64,000 bases of DNA, from positions 1,240,001-1,304,000 of the forward strand of contig OX639973.1 in NCBI GenBank assembly GCA_951828385.1, written 5' to 3'. Positions 37,456 through 45,856 of the stretch are shown piece by piece (within the stretch, counting starts at the first letter, position 1; every line of letters starts with the position of its first letter). Source of the DNA: an uncultured Poribacteria bacterium (GTDB taxonomy: Bacteria; Poribacteria; WGA-4E; WGA-3G). The notes below the pieces were generated by a model that did no database searches, was not told the DNA's origin, and saw only the letters and a list, made by a program, of their open reading frames with translations. Both the position numbers and the translations under genes were made by a program.

Positions 37456-37908
37456 ATGAAGAAATGGCCCGCATTCGATAATAATGGCGATCTACCTATA
37501 GGGATTCATCAAGCAACTTTGACCGAAACGCTACAGCATTTTGGTACAGGGACTCCACAAAGAGAACTTGTTGGACGGCGATTAGAACGTATTTTCCTGT
37601 TGGCAAGCAGCACCGGACAAGTGGTACGATTCATTGTGTTTGGTTCATTTGTAACAGCTAAACCCTCTCCCGGTGACGTAGATATTTTTCTACTCATGGA
37701 GGATTCTTTTGATGTTACTCAAGTGCATGGTGAAGCTGCTCTCGTTTTTGATACACAGAAGACACAAGATGTTCTGGGAGCGAGTGTTTTTTGGATTCGT
37801 AAACAGATAATGTTTAGCAATGAACAAGAATTCATAGAAGGTTGGGAAATTAAACGTGACGAATCGCGACGCGGCATAGTTGAGGTAATTCATAATGATT
37901 CAAAATGA
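37456..37908 (+). CDS. nucleotidyltransferase-fold protein
   Basis: 150 residues. The block VVRFIVFGSFVTAKPSPGDVDIFLLM holds the GS...DxD signature of minimal nucleotidyltransferases, with two of the metal-binding Asp residues. The third catalytic Asp is not obvious, so the enzyme may be inactive or of a variant type. It overlaps the next small gene by 14 nt, an arrangement common in toxin-antitoxin-like pairs with nucleotidyltransferase domains. Its place beside restriction and FRG genes fits an accessory or defence module. Target unknown. Confidence 0.7.
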   Translation: MKKWPAFDNNGDLPIGIHQATLTETLQHFGTGTPQRELVGRRLERIFLLASSTGQVVRFIVFGSFVTAKPSPGDVDIFLLMEDSFDVTQVHGEAALVFDTQKTQDVLGASVFWIRKQIMFSNEQEFIEGWEIKRDESRRGIVEVIHNDSK

Positions 37909-38257
37909 TCGGGAACTTAAAACAACACTAAATCGGATTGAGCACTTTCAAAAAATAGTTGAAAAACTCAAAATTTTTGAAACCAATCCACGGAATTATG
38001 AGTTATCTGCAGGCGGTTTTCTTTCCGAAATCGATCGGATGAATCTTGAAGTGGCGGAATATTTATCCGTTCATTCAAGCGAACTGATAAAACCGATCGC
38101 TGATACTATTCTCATAAAAACAGACGATTTGATTTTTCATCCAAGCGAACTGATAAAACCGATCGCTGATACTATTCTCATAAAAACAGACGATTTGATT
38201 TTTGATTCCTCAACATGGCACGGGTGGGGGACCTCTTTGCAGGCAGCGTCCTTGTAA
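37895..38257 (+). CDS. small coiled-coil partner of the nucleotidyltransferase, with duplicated tail
   Basis: 120 residues. The first ~65 (LKTTLNRIEHFQKIVEKLKIF, EIDRMNLEVAEYLSVHSSEL) form a helical protein of the sort that accompanies nucleotidyltransferase-fold genes. After that a 66-bp tandem duplication gives two copies of SELIKPIADTILIKTDDLIF, then an unrelated end (STWHGWGTSLQAASL). The tail is probably not native. The gene was likely joined to other sequence by a local rearrangement. Function not known; an antitoxin-like role is a guess from layout. Confidence 0.6.
   Translation: MIQNDRELKTTLNRIEHFQKIVEKLKIFETNPRNYELSAGGFLSEIDRMNLEVAEYLSVHSSELIKPIADTILIKTDDLIFHPSELIKPIADTILIKTDDLIFDSSTWHGWGTSLQAASL
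38073..38204 (+). repeat. 66-bp tandem direct duplication inside a coding region
   Basis: Two units of 66 bp. At least 62 bp are identical (38076-38137 and 38142-38203) and the reading frame is kept. High identity means a recent event. Confidence 0.9.
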
Positions 38258-38452
38258 CGGAATAGCGGTTTGGAGAGCGTTCTTACATCCGATTTTCAGT
38301 CTGTTCACCTTCAAAAAATTGGCATTGTTGAAGCATCAATCGCATAAACTGTCTGAATCGCGGATTGCCCAGATTAACAAGGATTATTGGCTCTGGTATC
38401 GTCAAGTTGTATTGTTTAAGGTTACTAAGGTGGCATGTATACCGCGCGTTGA

Positions 38453-39165
38453 TTGTCCCGATGCGATGTGCTTAAAATCCGCGTCAACAGTTACGTCCCG
38501 AAATGGCACTGCGGATGGCAGGCTACATTATCCGAACTGTTGAAACCTATAAGTTGCCGGTATATTCCAGTGTTATCTACCTCCGGCCCGATGCAGGGAG
38601 GAGGGATCCAGGACACTATTTGCAAGACAGGGCGAAACATCGAATCTTTATTGAATATCAGGTGTTGCGTCTGATTGAAATAGATGGATCGCCAATTCTT
38701 GATCGGAAACCGACAGGGTTAATCCCTTTCACACCACTAATGAAACGTCCGGCAGGGGTAGATGCAGAGGAATGGTTACGACGCTGTGTTCAAACAGCAG
38801 ATAGCATCAACGTGCCAAACAAGCCAGCGTATCTTGGAAGTCTTGCAGTCTTGGGAAATTTAATTTACGACTCAGAAACAATTTCAAATATCATTTTGGA
38901 GGAAACCATGCAGCAGCCTTCTATTATTGAATACTGGACCGAGAAAGCTACAATTGAAGCACGCCAACAAAGTGCTCTGGAAAGTACTCGCAAGCACATC
39001 TTTGAGGCATTGGCACTTCGATTACAACCTGAAACTGCCCACACTTTCAAGCCAGCATTGGACGCGATTGATGACTTACAACACCTTGAGCAGTTACATC
39101 GCGCTGCAATCTTGGCAGAAAACGTGGAGGATTTCCGACGGGCTTTAGAAACAAACGAAAATTGA
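38453..39165 (+). pseudogene. Rpn/DUF4351-like nuclease gene, truncated and frameshifted
   Basis: The frame from 38503 (MALRMAGYIIRTVETYKLPVYSSVIYL..., ~220 residues) resembles the middle and end of Rpn-type PD-(D/E)XK transposase-related proteins: LPVYSSVIYLRPDAG, IFIEYQVLRLIEI, GLIPFTPLMK, FEALALRLQPE. The preceding VLKIRVNSYVP piece of the same protein is in another frame and meets it at about 38501, which implies a 1-nt shift. The nuclease core before it is missing. Downstream, a second copy of the tail lies at 39186. Confidence 0.65.
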
Positions 39166-39185
39166 ATGCTCGGTTTTATGTCTGA

Positions 39186-39527
39186 TTGCATTGGACTGTC
39201 ATTTTGGAGGAAACCGTGAAGAAATATTCCATTGCCATTATTGAATCTTGGTTAAGATCACAACAAAGTCCGAGCGAACCTATTCTTGAAGTCTTAGAAA
39301 TCCGATTCCGGGCTGATGCCGCGCAGACCTTCAAACCCGCACTGGGTGCGATTGATGACTTACAACACCTTGAGCAGTTACATCGCGCTGCAGTCTCGGT
39401 AAACAACGTAGCGGATTTCCGACGGGCTTTAGAGTCAAACGATGTTGAAGGCTTCTTAGAGCGTCGCAAACGCGCGATGCCGCAATACTTGGAAGCTTAT
39501 CCCCGCGCAAAGACCAAAACGTCGTAA
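39186..39527 (+). pseudogene. partial duplicate of the Rpn-like C-terminus
   Basis: The frame gives VILEETVKKYSIAIIESWLRSQQ, then an almost exact copy of the preceding gene's end (TFKPALGAIDDLQHLEQLHRAA, NVADFRRALESND), then a new tail. The segment GGAGGAAACC before GTG 39214 could act as a ribosome site, as its twin does at 38900. It may be a remnant of an ancestral tandem pair. It overlaps the convergent acetyltransferase gene by 31 nt. Confidence 0.6.
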
Positions 39528-40474
39528 TGCTGTCCGCCGTATGTGAACTGTTCTTTGAACCGTCCCTCACAGGTGAATCCTGATGCCTCTAAAACCGATG
39601 CCTTCTTCTTCGCACCACTATCAACATAACACTGCACCTTCAATTCGGGGAATTGGACTGCTGAAAGCAAGGTAGGCACATCATCTGCGAAATTTGGATG
39701 GAAGAAGAGGTCCAACACTGCAGTCGCGGGTCGCCAGCGTTCATCACGGCTGACAGTCGCCCATCCGACGATCGCACCGTCCGATGAAATGAGCAGTTTG
39801 GTATCTTCGTAGACATCCTCTGTCTCTAAGTCGTGTTTGAAACCCAAGAAACCGCCTTCCATATTCGTCGGCCCATAAACATCCCATTTAAGGCTCCGCA
39901 ACGCGTCCCAACCGACGATTCCTGACAACGCGGTGACTTTCGGCCAGTCATGCCATTCGACAGGTTTCGGTTGCGTAGGCGCAGGCACGAAGTAGCGTTC
40001 TTCAAAGTCTTCGTCCACGTAATACTTCATGAAACCGGATTCTGAAAATACGCTCTCAAATCCGAAACTGTGATAGATATAATACGGATGACTGTTGTAG
40101 CCAGTGCCGAGGTAGAGTGCGCGACCCGTGCGTTGTCGAAAATCCTCCATCTGATACGCCATCACGCCTTTACATGCACCTTTCCTGCGTTGGTTGGGGA
40201 GCGTGAAAACATGTCCTAAAATGCCGATACCCTCATGCTCTACCGTCATGATGTTGGTAATCACGTGCCCGTCAAGTTTACCGACATAGAAACGGGTCTC
40301 CAAGGCATCAAGCGATTCCGTGACGCACCGCTCAATATGCCACTCCCAGTTTCCGCCCTTGTGCCCAAGGAACTGTTTCACTTCTTCGGCATGGTCTTCA
40401 TCGGGTGCGGTAATTACACCGACTTCCATCCGTTCTTCTGTTTTGAGTACTACCTCGCCAAGTTTATCGTACAT
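39497..40474 (-). CDS. GNAT-family acetyltransferase
   Basis: 325 residues from ATG 40474, preferred because GGAG lies 6 nt upstream; the open frame extends further to 40510. The N-terminal half shows a GNAT core: YVGKLDGHVITNIMTVEHEGIGILGHVFTLPNQRRKGACKGVMAY (acetyl-CoA loop QRRKGACKG) and FGFESVF. The second half (KLLISSDGAIVGWATV, SAVQFPELKVQCYVDSGAKKKASVLEASGF) looks like a degenerate second GNAT-like unit. It transfers an acyl group from CoA to an unknown amine. Stands alone between divergent and decayed genes. Confidence 0.8.
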   Translation of the reverse strand: MYDKLGEVVLKTEERMEVGVITAPDEDHAEEVKQFLGHKGGNWEWHIERCVTESLDALETRFYVGKLDGHVITNIMTVEHEGIGILGHVFTLPNQRRKGACKGVMAYQMEDFRQRTGRALYLGTGYNSHPYYIYHSFGFESVFSESGFMKYYVDEDFEERYFVPAPTQPKPVEWHDWPKVTALSGIVGWDALRSLKWDVYGPTNMEGGFLGFKHDLETEDVYEDTKLLISSDGAIVGWATVSRDERWRPATAVLDLFFHPNFADDVPTLLSAVQFPELKVQCYVDSGAKKKASVLEASGFTCEGRFKEQFTYGGQHYDVLVFARG

Positions 40475-40553
40475 AAATATCTCCATTAGATCGGTTTTAG
40501 GATAGGGCATTTAGTTTTAAGAAATCCTCGGATCTCATGTCTTTTTTACGGAT

Positions 40554-40583
40554 CCGGTGCGGTTAGGAAACCGCACCTACCGG
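40554..40583. repeat. short palindrome with CCGGTGCGGTT arms
   Basis: CCGGTGCGGTT (40554-40564) pairs with AACCGCACC-TA-CCGG, the TA being unpaired. These arms are the ends of the larger element at 27438-27588. Confidence 0.75.
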
Positions 40584-40646
40584 GTTTGGCTATCCAAAAA
40601 CGCAATAAAAATGGAAAACTAAATAGTCCTATTTTAGAAAAAACAA

Positions 40647-40676
40647 TTGGAAAATTCGCTGGAAATATGGTATACT
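40647..40676 (+). promoter_or_regulatory. probable ndk promoter
   Basis: TTGGAA (40647-40652), 18 bp, TATACT (40671-40676), 83 bp upstream of the ndk start. Confidence 0.5.
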
Positions 40677-40759
40677 TAAAAAAACTTGATGTCAAGCCTT
40701 GAATGCTTGTATCGTTGAGCGTGCTATGGAGGCGCGCACAAAGGTTATATGGAGGGACC

Positions 40760-41224
40760 ATGGAAACAGAGCAGACACTGGTTTTAATTAAACCGGATGG
40801 CGTTCAACGTGGGCTTATTGGTGAAGTTATTACTCGCTATGAACACAAAGGACTCAAAATTGTTGCGATGAAACTGTTGCAGCTCCCGCGCGTCACAGCA
40901 GAGGCACTCTACGCCGTCCATCACGGAAAATCTTTTTACGACGTACTCATCGAATTCATGACATCGGCACCTATTGTTGCCTTAGCTATTGAAGGACGGA
41001 ACGCTATAGAACTGGTCCGCATCCTTAACGGGGAAACGGATCCACAGAAATCCCAACCCGGAAGCATCCGAGGCGATCTCTCAATTAACATAACGCACAA
41101 CATTGTGCACGCGTCGGACTGCCAAGAGAACGCTCAGCGTGAATTAGATATCGTATTTGCAACTGAGGAACGCTATAAATATCACCGAGTGGATGAGGTT
41201 ATTCTCCATCCCACGGCGGTGTAA
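40760..41224 (+). CDS. ndk: nucleoside diphosphate kinase
   Basis: 154 residues from ATG 40760, with GGAGGG 3 nt before it. Family blocks: TLVLIKPDGVQRGLIGEVI, GKSFYDVLIEFMTSAPIVALAIEG, GDLSINITHNIVHASDCQENAQRELDIVF. The phospho-His lies in the NIVHASD block (usually N-x-VHGSDS; here Ala and Asp-Cys replace Gly and Asp-Ser). It equalises nucleoside triphosphate pools using ATP, in the cytoplasm. Monocistronic: own promoter and terminator. Confidence 0.96.
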   Translation: METEQTLVLIKPDGVQRGLIGEVITRYEHKGLKIVAMKLLQLPRVTAEALYAVHHGKSFYDVLIEFMTSAPIVALAIEGRNAIELVRILNGETDPQKSQPGSIRGDLSINITHNIVHASDCQENAQRELDIVFATEERYKYHRVDEVILHPTAV

Positions 41225-41279
41225 GTCAAAATCGGTAGATTGCCTTTTTTATTTTTAAGCTCCGAATACTGTCTTTAAG

Positions 41280-41329
41280 CCTGATTTAGGCAAGCTGCAT
41301 CGTCCACATGGTCTAAATCAGGTTTTTTT
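41280..41329 (+). terminator. Rho-independent terminator after ndk
   Basis: CCTGATTTAG (41280-41289) pairs perfectly with CTAAATCAGG (41313-41322), followed by seven T. Confidence 0.85.
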
Positions 41330-41436
41330 GTTGCAATTTTATGCCATTTATTTTATTATGGATTTCAATCAAAATGAATCCTAATACCGTAGTGTCTACT
41401 AAACACGCTTACGGTAAACATTAGAAGGAAAACATT

Positions 41437-42207
41437 ATGAAAAAATTTTTATTTGTCCTCGGCGTAGTGTGTTTCAGTCTTATTGTTGTTCACATCAGCA
41501 CTGCCGAGATTGATCTTGAGACCGCGGTCGGTATCTGGTTATTCGATGAAGGTAAAGGAAATGTCGCTGGTGACGCTTCCGTTGGAGGGAACGATGCGGA
41601 ACTCGTCAAATCCCCCGAATGGGTAAAAGGCAAGTTCGGTCAAGCCCTCAAATTCGATGGAAAAGCCAGCTGCGTCTCAACCGGTCAGAAACTTCTTGAT
41701 AACCTTGAAGAGTTTACGATTCTCACTTGGGTTCAGACCGGCGACGTTAACGCGAACCGTACTGGACTCGTCGGACAGAACGATTCACCGGAATTCGGTT
41801 TTATTAACCCGCAATCTGTCAACCTCTGGACACCCACTGCAGGTGGAACAGCGCGTCCTTGGGAACACAAACACGATGACGGCGAATGGCATCACGTCGG
41901 ATGTGTTGCTACGACAGAGTATGTTCATACCTATATTGATGGTGAATACACAGAGAAAAAAGGTGGCTGGGCAAATCACGGTACATCTGCCTTTAACGTC
42001 AACATCGGTGGATGTGGGGTCTGGGATCCCGCTGGTAACTTCTTCCCCGGCGCAATGGATGAAGTCGCTATTTTCCATTCTGCCTTGGAACAAGAAGACA
42101 TTCAGGAACTGATGGAAAAAGGGTTTAAAGGATATTTGGCAGTTGATCCCAGAGAGAAACTCGGTGTAACTTGGGGCCATATTAAGACGACCAACCATTT
42201 CAAATAA
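41437..42207 (+). CDS. secreted LamG/concanavalin-A-like domain protein
   Basis: 256 residues. Signal peptide KKFLFVLGVVCFSLIVVHIST, cleaved near AEI. The rest is one LamG-type jelly roll: VGIWLFDEGKGNVAGDASVGGNDAEL, ALKFDGKASCVSTG, EFTILTWVQTGD, GEWHHVGCVATTEYVHTYIDGEY, GAMDEVAIFHSALEQEDIQELMEKG. Such domains bind sugars or proteins. The substrate is unknown. The ribosome site GAAGGAAAAC precedes ATG 41437. Proteins of this form occur in large numbers in Poribacteria-like genomes, one reason for the taxonomic guess. Confidence 0.85.
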   Translation: MKKFLFVLGVVCFSLIVVHISTAEIDLETAVGIWLFDEGKGNVAGDASVGGNDAELVKSPEWVKGKFGQALKFDGKASCVSTGQKLLDNLEEFTILTWVQTGDVNANRTGLVGQNDSPEFGFINPQSVNLWTPTAGGTARPWEHKHDDGEWHHVGCVATTEYVHTYIDGEYTEKKGGWANHGTSAFNVNIGGCGVWDPAGNFFPGAMDEVAIFHSALEQEDIQELMEKGFKGYLAVDPREKLGVTWGHIKTTNHFK

Positions 42208-42235
42208 CCCAGAATCGTCTATTTTTTTATATTTG

Positions 42236-42268
42236 TAGGCGCGCTTGGCAAATAGTTAAGCGCGCCTA
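42236..42268. terminator. GC-rich hairpin between convergent genes
   Basis: TAGGCGCGCTT (42236-42246) pairs with AAGCGCGCCTA (42258-42268), an 11-bp perfect stem. A T run lies just before it on the plus strand (A run reading the other way), so it may serve the minus-strand TPR gene or both neighbours. Confidence 0.6.
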
Positions 42269-42306
42269 TGTAATCAAATCCCCTCCGCCGCTGCGGGGAT
42301 GTAAAT

Positions 42307-43893
42307 CTATTTGGCTTCATGAAGCTGCTGGAGCATCTCCAATGCCTTCTTGTTATCCGGTTCCAACTGGCGCACTTTTTCAAACGCGCTGATCGCTCCG
42401 AGTATATTTCCACGTTTCCGATGCGCAATACCCAACGCTTCATACGCGTTGACATATTCTGTGTCAAGATTTATTACCGCCTCAAACCGTCCAATCGCTT
42501 CCACGTATTGTCCCTTCGTCAAAAATATTAAGCCAAGTCTGTAAATCGCTTGTAGGTTTTTCGCATCATCGGCGACAACTATTTTGTAATGCGGTTCCGC
42601 TTCAGCGTAACGCCGTTTTTTCCAGTAGACACCGGCAAGGTCTCGGTGCAGCGAAGGTTCTGTTGGCAGCAGGTCAAGTGCTTTCTGATATTGTATTATT
42701 GCCTGTTCCAACTGCCCCGCATCTTCATACACCAGTGCAAGGTTTGCATGGACGTTCGCCAGAAACGTGGAATGCCCTGAGTCCCTGATTCCTTCAGGTG
42801 ATTGTGATTTTTTAACGAGATTATGCAAAAGCCGAATCGCCTTTTGAGCTGTGTGGATGGCTGCATCGGTCCGTTGCGTCTCATAATAGATTTGTGCTAT
42901 ATAGTGGTAGACCCGTGCCTTCAAATACGCAATCTCATGAGACTTTTTCTGCTTCCTGACCTCTCTGTCACTACGGAGGAGTGATTGCACACTCTCCAAT
43001 ACGGCAAACGCTTCACTATATCTCTTTGTATGAAGAAGTGCAATGCCATAGTCAAGCCACACTTCCACATCCTTTTGCACTTGCGAGGTAAGCGGTTCAA
43101 ATTCTGCAACAGCCCTTGCATAATCTCCTGCTGACATATAACGTCTCCCGCGTTCCGCATACAGTGATGCCGTGACACCTGCTTTCAGCACGTCCCACCA
43201 CAGCGGGTCCGATAACTCGCTGTATTGACTGGCGTATCGAGCGGCTTGTGCGTGTTGTTTTGCCGCCTGTTTATCTCCGAGTGCGATCGTAACTTGTGCC
43301 ATCAGCGCGTGGGCTTCGCTTTGTTGCGGATTCAGGCGCAGTGCACTTTCTAAATGCGTTCGGGCAAGTTTCAACTGTTGCCGCGCAAGAGCAATTTCGC
43401 CGAGCCAGAGTTCAGAAAACGGATTGTTCGGTTGGAGGCGTTTGGCGTGTTCCAAATGCTGTCGTGCTTCATCAAGCCTCCCTAAAATTCGGAGTGCGGC
43501 GGCAAGATAGAGATGCGCGGGCGCGTATTCAGCGTTCAAGGTCAACGCGCGGGTGAGATGTTTGACGGCTTCCTCCGGTTGACGCTCCTTCATCAAACGT
43601 CCCAAAAAATAGAGCCACTTGAATTCGTCAGGCGCGAGTAGACTCGCTCGGCGATAACACGGGACCGCTGGTGCCTCCCAACCGTGGATGAGATAGACGT
43701 GCCCCAAGTGTCCCCAGACATCTGCATCCTCAGGAGAATTCCGAACAGCTTCTTGGGCAGCCTCAATTGCATCCAATAACAGTTTTTCCTCAACTAAGTC
43801 GAGGTCTGCAGGCTGTGGAATATCAATATCATCACCAGCGAACCCGTGAACATGGATCAGAATAAAGAGAAAAAAGAGAATAAACTTCTTCAA
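42307..43893 (-). CDS. exported TPR-repeat protein
   Basis: 528 residues. Signal peptide MKKFILFFLFILIHVHGFAG. About twelve TPR-type helix pairs follow (DADVWGHLGHVYLIHGWEAPAV, APAHLYLAAALRILGRLDEARQHL, EAHALMAQVTIALGDKQAAKQH, YVNAYEALGIAHRKRGNILGAI). The start overlaps the stop of the FG-GAP gene by ATGA (43890-43893), so it is the second gene of that operon. TPR and FG-GAP/UnbV proteins are often paired in environmental bacteria. The pair probably forms an outer or periplasmic complex, role unknown. Confidence 0.85.
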   Translation of the reverse strand: MKKFILFFLFILIHVHGFAGDDIDIPQPADLDLVEEKLLLDAIEAAQEAVRNSPEDADVWGHLGHVYLIHGWEAPAVPCYRRASLLAPDEFKWLYFLGRLMKERQPEEAVKHLTRALTLNAEYAPAHLYLAAALRILGRLDEARQHLEHAKRLQPNNPFSELWLGEIALARQQLKLARTHLESALRLNPQQSEAHALMAQVTIALGDKQAAKQHAQAARYASQYSELSDPLWWDVLKAGVTASLYAERGRRYMSAGDYARAVAEFEPLTSQVQKDVEVWLDYGIALLHTKRYSEAFAVLESVQSLLRSDREVRKQKKSHEIAYLKARVYHYIAQIYYETQRTDAAIHTAQKAIRLLHNLVKKSQSPEGIRDSGHSTFLANVHANLALVYEDAGQLEQAIIQYQKALDLLPTEPSLHRDLAGVYWKKRRYAEAEPHYKIVVADDAKNLQAIYRLGLIFLTKGQYVEAIGRFEAVINLDTEYVNAYEALGIAHRKRGNILGAISAFEKVRQLEPDNKKALEMLQQLHEAK

Positions 43894-45767
43894 AAAGACA
43901 CCCCCTTCCCCTGATAAACCGTCACACGCTGGTTTGCAGATGCTATAGGGAATTTCTCACGACTTCCATCGGGCCAACGCACCTCAATCGTCTGAACTGC
44001 ATCGATTGTTCCCAACCCGAAATGTACACTCGGTTCACTACTACTGAGATAACTCGATCCCGGCAGTACATAGCCCGTCAATGTACGTGATTCAGTTTGG
44101 AGCGTCACTTGCGCACCGAGTGCGTCCCGATTTTGCGTGATCGCTTGCACAAATAACCAATGATGCTGAGGCGGCGGTGCGTCGTTTCGGAAAAAGCGGA
44201 GCCGATTATCAAGACTGCTCACCACCATATCAATATCGCCATCCCTGTCAATATCACCGAACGCCATTCCGCGGCTCACCTCAACCCGTTCTGTAAAGTC
44301 GGGCGCACGTGAACTCACATCGCTGAAATGGGCAGTCGGAAACCGTCGGTTTTCAGCAGTCGTAGGGGTTGGGTTGCCCACCCCGTGCGGACGAGGCACC
44401 CTCGCCCCTACAACGGAAACCGATGGCTGATTGCTATTTTGGAAGAGGAGATTGGGTTCGGCATAAAAATTCCAAAATTCGCCAACGTCTGCGCCATCCA
44501 AAATTTCCCCGCGCTTCACCCTTCCATTAACGAGCGCGATGTCGAGATCAGCATCGTTGTCGAAATCCAAGAAACCACATCCAAAGCCTGTCCAACGCAG
44601 GTCGCGTCCGGCGAAACCTGCCACTTCAGTCATGTCCGTAAATACAGATGGGATAGAGGCGATATAAAGGGTATTTGTCTCGCCGGACAAATGTGTCGCG
44701 AACAGGTCAGGAAGCGTATCGCCGTTAACATCGCCGACAGCGATGCCCATGCTGCCTTCGGGTTGTCCGTAAGCGTTAAACGCAAGCCCGTGCAATATGG
44801 CTTCCTCAGCAAAAGTCCCGTCGGTTTGGTTTACCCAGAGCTGATTTGCTTCGCCATCGTTGGCAACAAAAAAATCTGCCCACCCATCACCTGTTAGATC
44901 CAGACACACAACACCGAGCCCCCTGCCGGACATTGCGGCGACACCTGCCTGCTCGGTTACATCTGTGAAAGAACCATCGCCGTTGTTTTGGAACAACCGA
45001 TCCGTTGCTGGCTCGAAAACTTGGGGATTGCAGTAATCTGGCGCGCTGTGTTTCCCGCGACACACCATTTCTGGATCAAACTGAACGTAGTTTGCTACAT
45101 AGAGGTCGAGGTCTCCATCCCTGTCATAATCACCAAAAGTCGCGGATGTCCCCCAAGCCTCATTTGAGAGACCTACCTCTTCTAAAGCGAATGTACCGTC
45201 ACCGTTGTTTCGATAGAAGACATCGGCACCGTAGTTCGTTACATAGACATCCGCATCGCCGTCGTTGTCCACATCACCGATTGCCACGCCTTGTCCGTAG
45301 CCTTCGTGTCCGATGCCAGCGACATCCGTAACGTCAACATAAGTTCCATCGGGTTGTTGTTGAAAAAGCTGATTGGGTGCAGGTGCGTCCGCTTTACCGG
45401 GTGGCGGAAATCGGATGTGCAGGACATCCAACGCGCCATCATTATTGTAATCAAAGAGGGCGACACCGCTCCCAATCACCTCAGGTAGAGCATGCGTACC
45501 GGGTGGCCAAGATGCCTCCATCTGTGGAAAACCGAGCGCAGCCGTCACTTCCGTAAATAGCGGTTTATCTGTCTCTGCTTGTACTGCCGACAGCACCCCG
45601 ATTCCAACAGTGAATATAATAACGCAAGTTGCCACCTTGTAGCATGATGCACGTCGCATCTGGACGAGTACGCCACAAATCTGTTTAGATTGTGCCCGTA
45701 AATGCCGCAAACTAAAAGTTTGCGCTACAAAATGCTGAGTTATAATAGCATATAGTCTCGTGAACAT
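43890..45767 (-). CDS. exported FG-GAP/VCBS-repeat protein with ASPIC/UnbV domain
   Basis: 625 residues. Several calcium-loop repeats: GVALFDYNNDGALDVLHI, GVAIGDVDNDGDADVYVTNY, ATFGDYDRDGDLDLYVANY, GIAVGDVNGDTLPDLFATH, AFGDIDRDGDIDMVVSSL. An ASPIC/UnbV C-terminus follows (ALGAQVTLQTESRTLTGYVLPGSSYLSSS, VRWPDGSREKFP). These are probably beta-propeller proteins of the CRTAC type. The hydrophobic export signal starts only at residue ~37 (MRRASCYKVATCVIIF). The first 36 codons from ATG 45767 partly consist of a palindromic repeat, but GAGG lies 8 nt before that ATG, so the start is unresolved between 45767 and 45659. Residues ~452-469 derive from another inserted repeat. Confidence 0.85.
   Translation of the reverse strand: MFTRLYAIITQHFVAQTFSLRHLRAQSKQICGVLVQMRRASCYKVATCVIIFTVGIGVLSAVQAETDKPLFTEVTAALGFPQMEASWPPGTHALPEVIGSGVALFDYNNDGALDVLHIRFPPPGKADAPAPNQLFQQQPDGTYVDVTDVAGIGHEGYGQGVAIGDVDNDGDADVYVTNYGADVFYRNNGDGTFALEEVGLSNEAWGTSATFGDYDRDGDLDLYVANYVQFDPEMVCRGKHSAPDYCNPQVFEPATDRLFQNNGDGSFTDVTEQAGVAAMSGRGLGVVCLDLTGDGWADFFVANDGEANQLWVNQTDGTFAEEAILHGLAFNAYGQPEGSMGIAVGDVNGDTLPDLFATHLSGETNTLYIASIPSVFTDMTEVAGFAGRDLRWTGFGCGFLDFDNDADLDIALVNGRVKRGEILDGADVGEFWNFYAEPNLLFQNSNQPSVSVVGARVPRPHGVGNPTPTTAENRRFPTAHFSDVSSRAPDFTERVEVSRGMAFGDIDRDGDIDMVVSSLDNRLRFFRNDAPPPQHHWLFVQAITQNRDALGAQVTLQTESRTLTGYVLPGSSYLSSSEPSVHFGLGTIDAVQTIEVRWPDGSREKFPIASANQRVTVYQGKGVSF
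44361..44414. repeat. 52-bp palindromic repeat inserted in phase in the FG-GAP gene
   Basis: CGTAGGGGTTGGGTT...CACCCTCGCCCCTACAACG; the same element in the opposite orientation is intergenic at 51145-51196 and 57572-57622. It encodes VVGARVPRPHGVGNPTPT in the protein. Confidence 0.85.
45706..45724. repeat. CGCAAACT palindrome near the FG-GAP start
   Basis: CGCAAACT-AAA-AGTTTGCG, the same motif as CACAAACT-TCC-AGTTTGTG at 8647-8665 with one compensated pair. It lies within codons ~15-21 if ATG 45767 is used. Confidence 0.7.
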
Positions 45768-45783
45768 GATGCCATCCTCAAAG

Positions 45784-45856
45784 GCATCGGGGTTACAAAC
45801 CCCGCCTACAACGGTTTAGGGTTGAGGCATCCGGGTTACAAACCCCTCCTACACGG
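45784..45856. repeat. two copies of the GGGGTTACAAACCCC repeat
   Basis: GCATCGGGGTTACAAACCCC-GCCTACAACGG (45784-45814) and GCATCCGGGTTACAAACCCC-TCCTACACGG (45827-45856). The second encodes the last residues and stop of the ATP-grasp gene. A third, diverged copy is in priA (50075-50103). Confidence 0.8.

Noticed and set aside
38202-38543. Open frame of 113 codons after the nucleotidyltransferase pair
   Set aside because: No start signal or family pattern. It covers the junction between the duplicated tail and the decayed Rpn-like gene.
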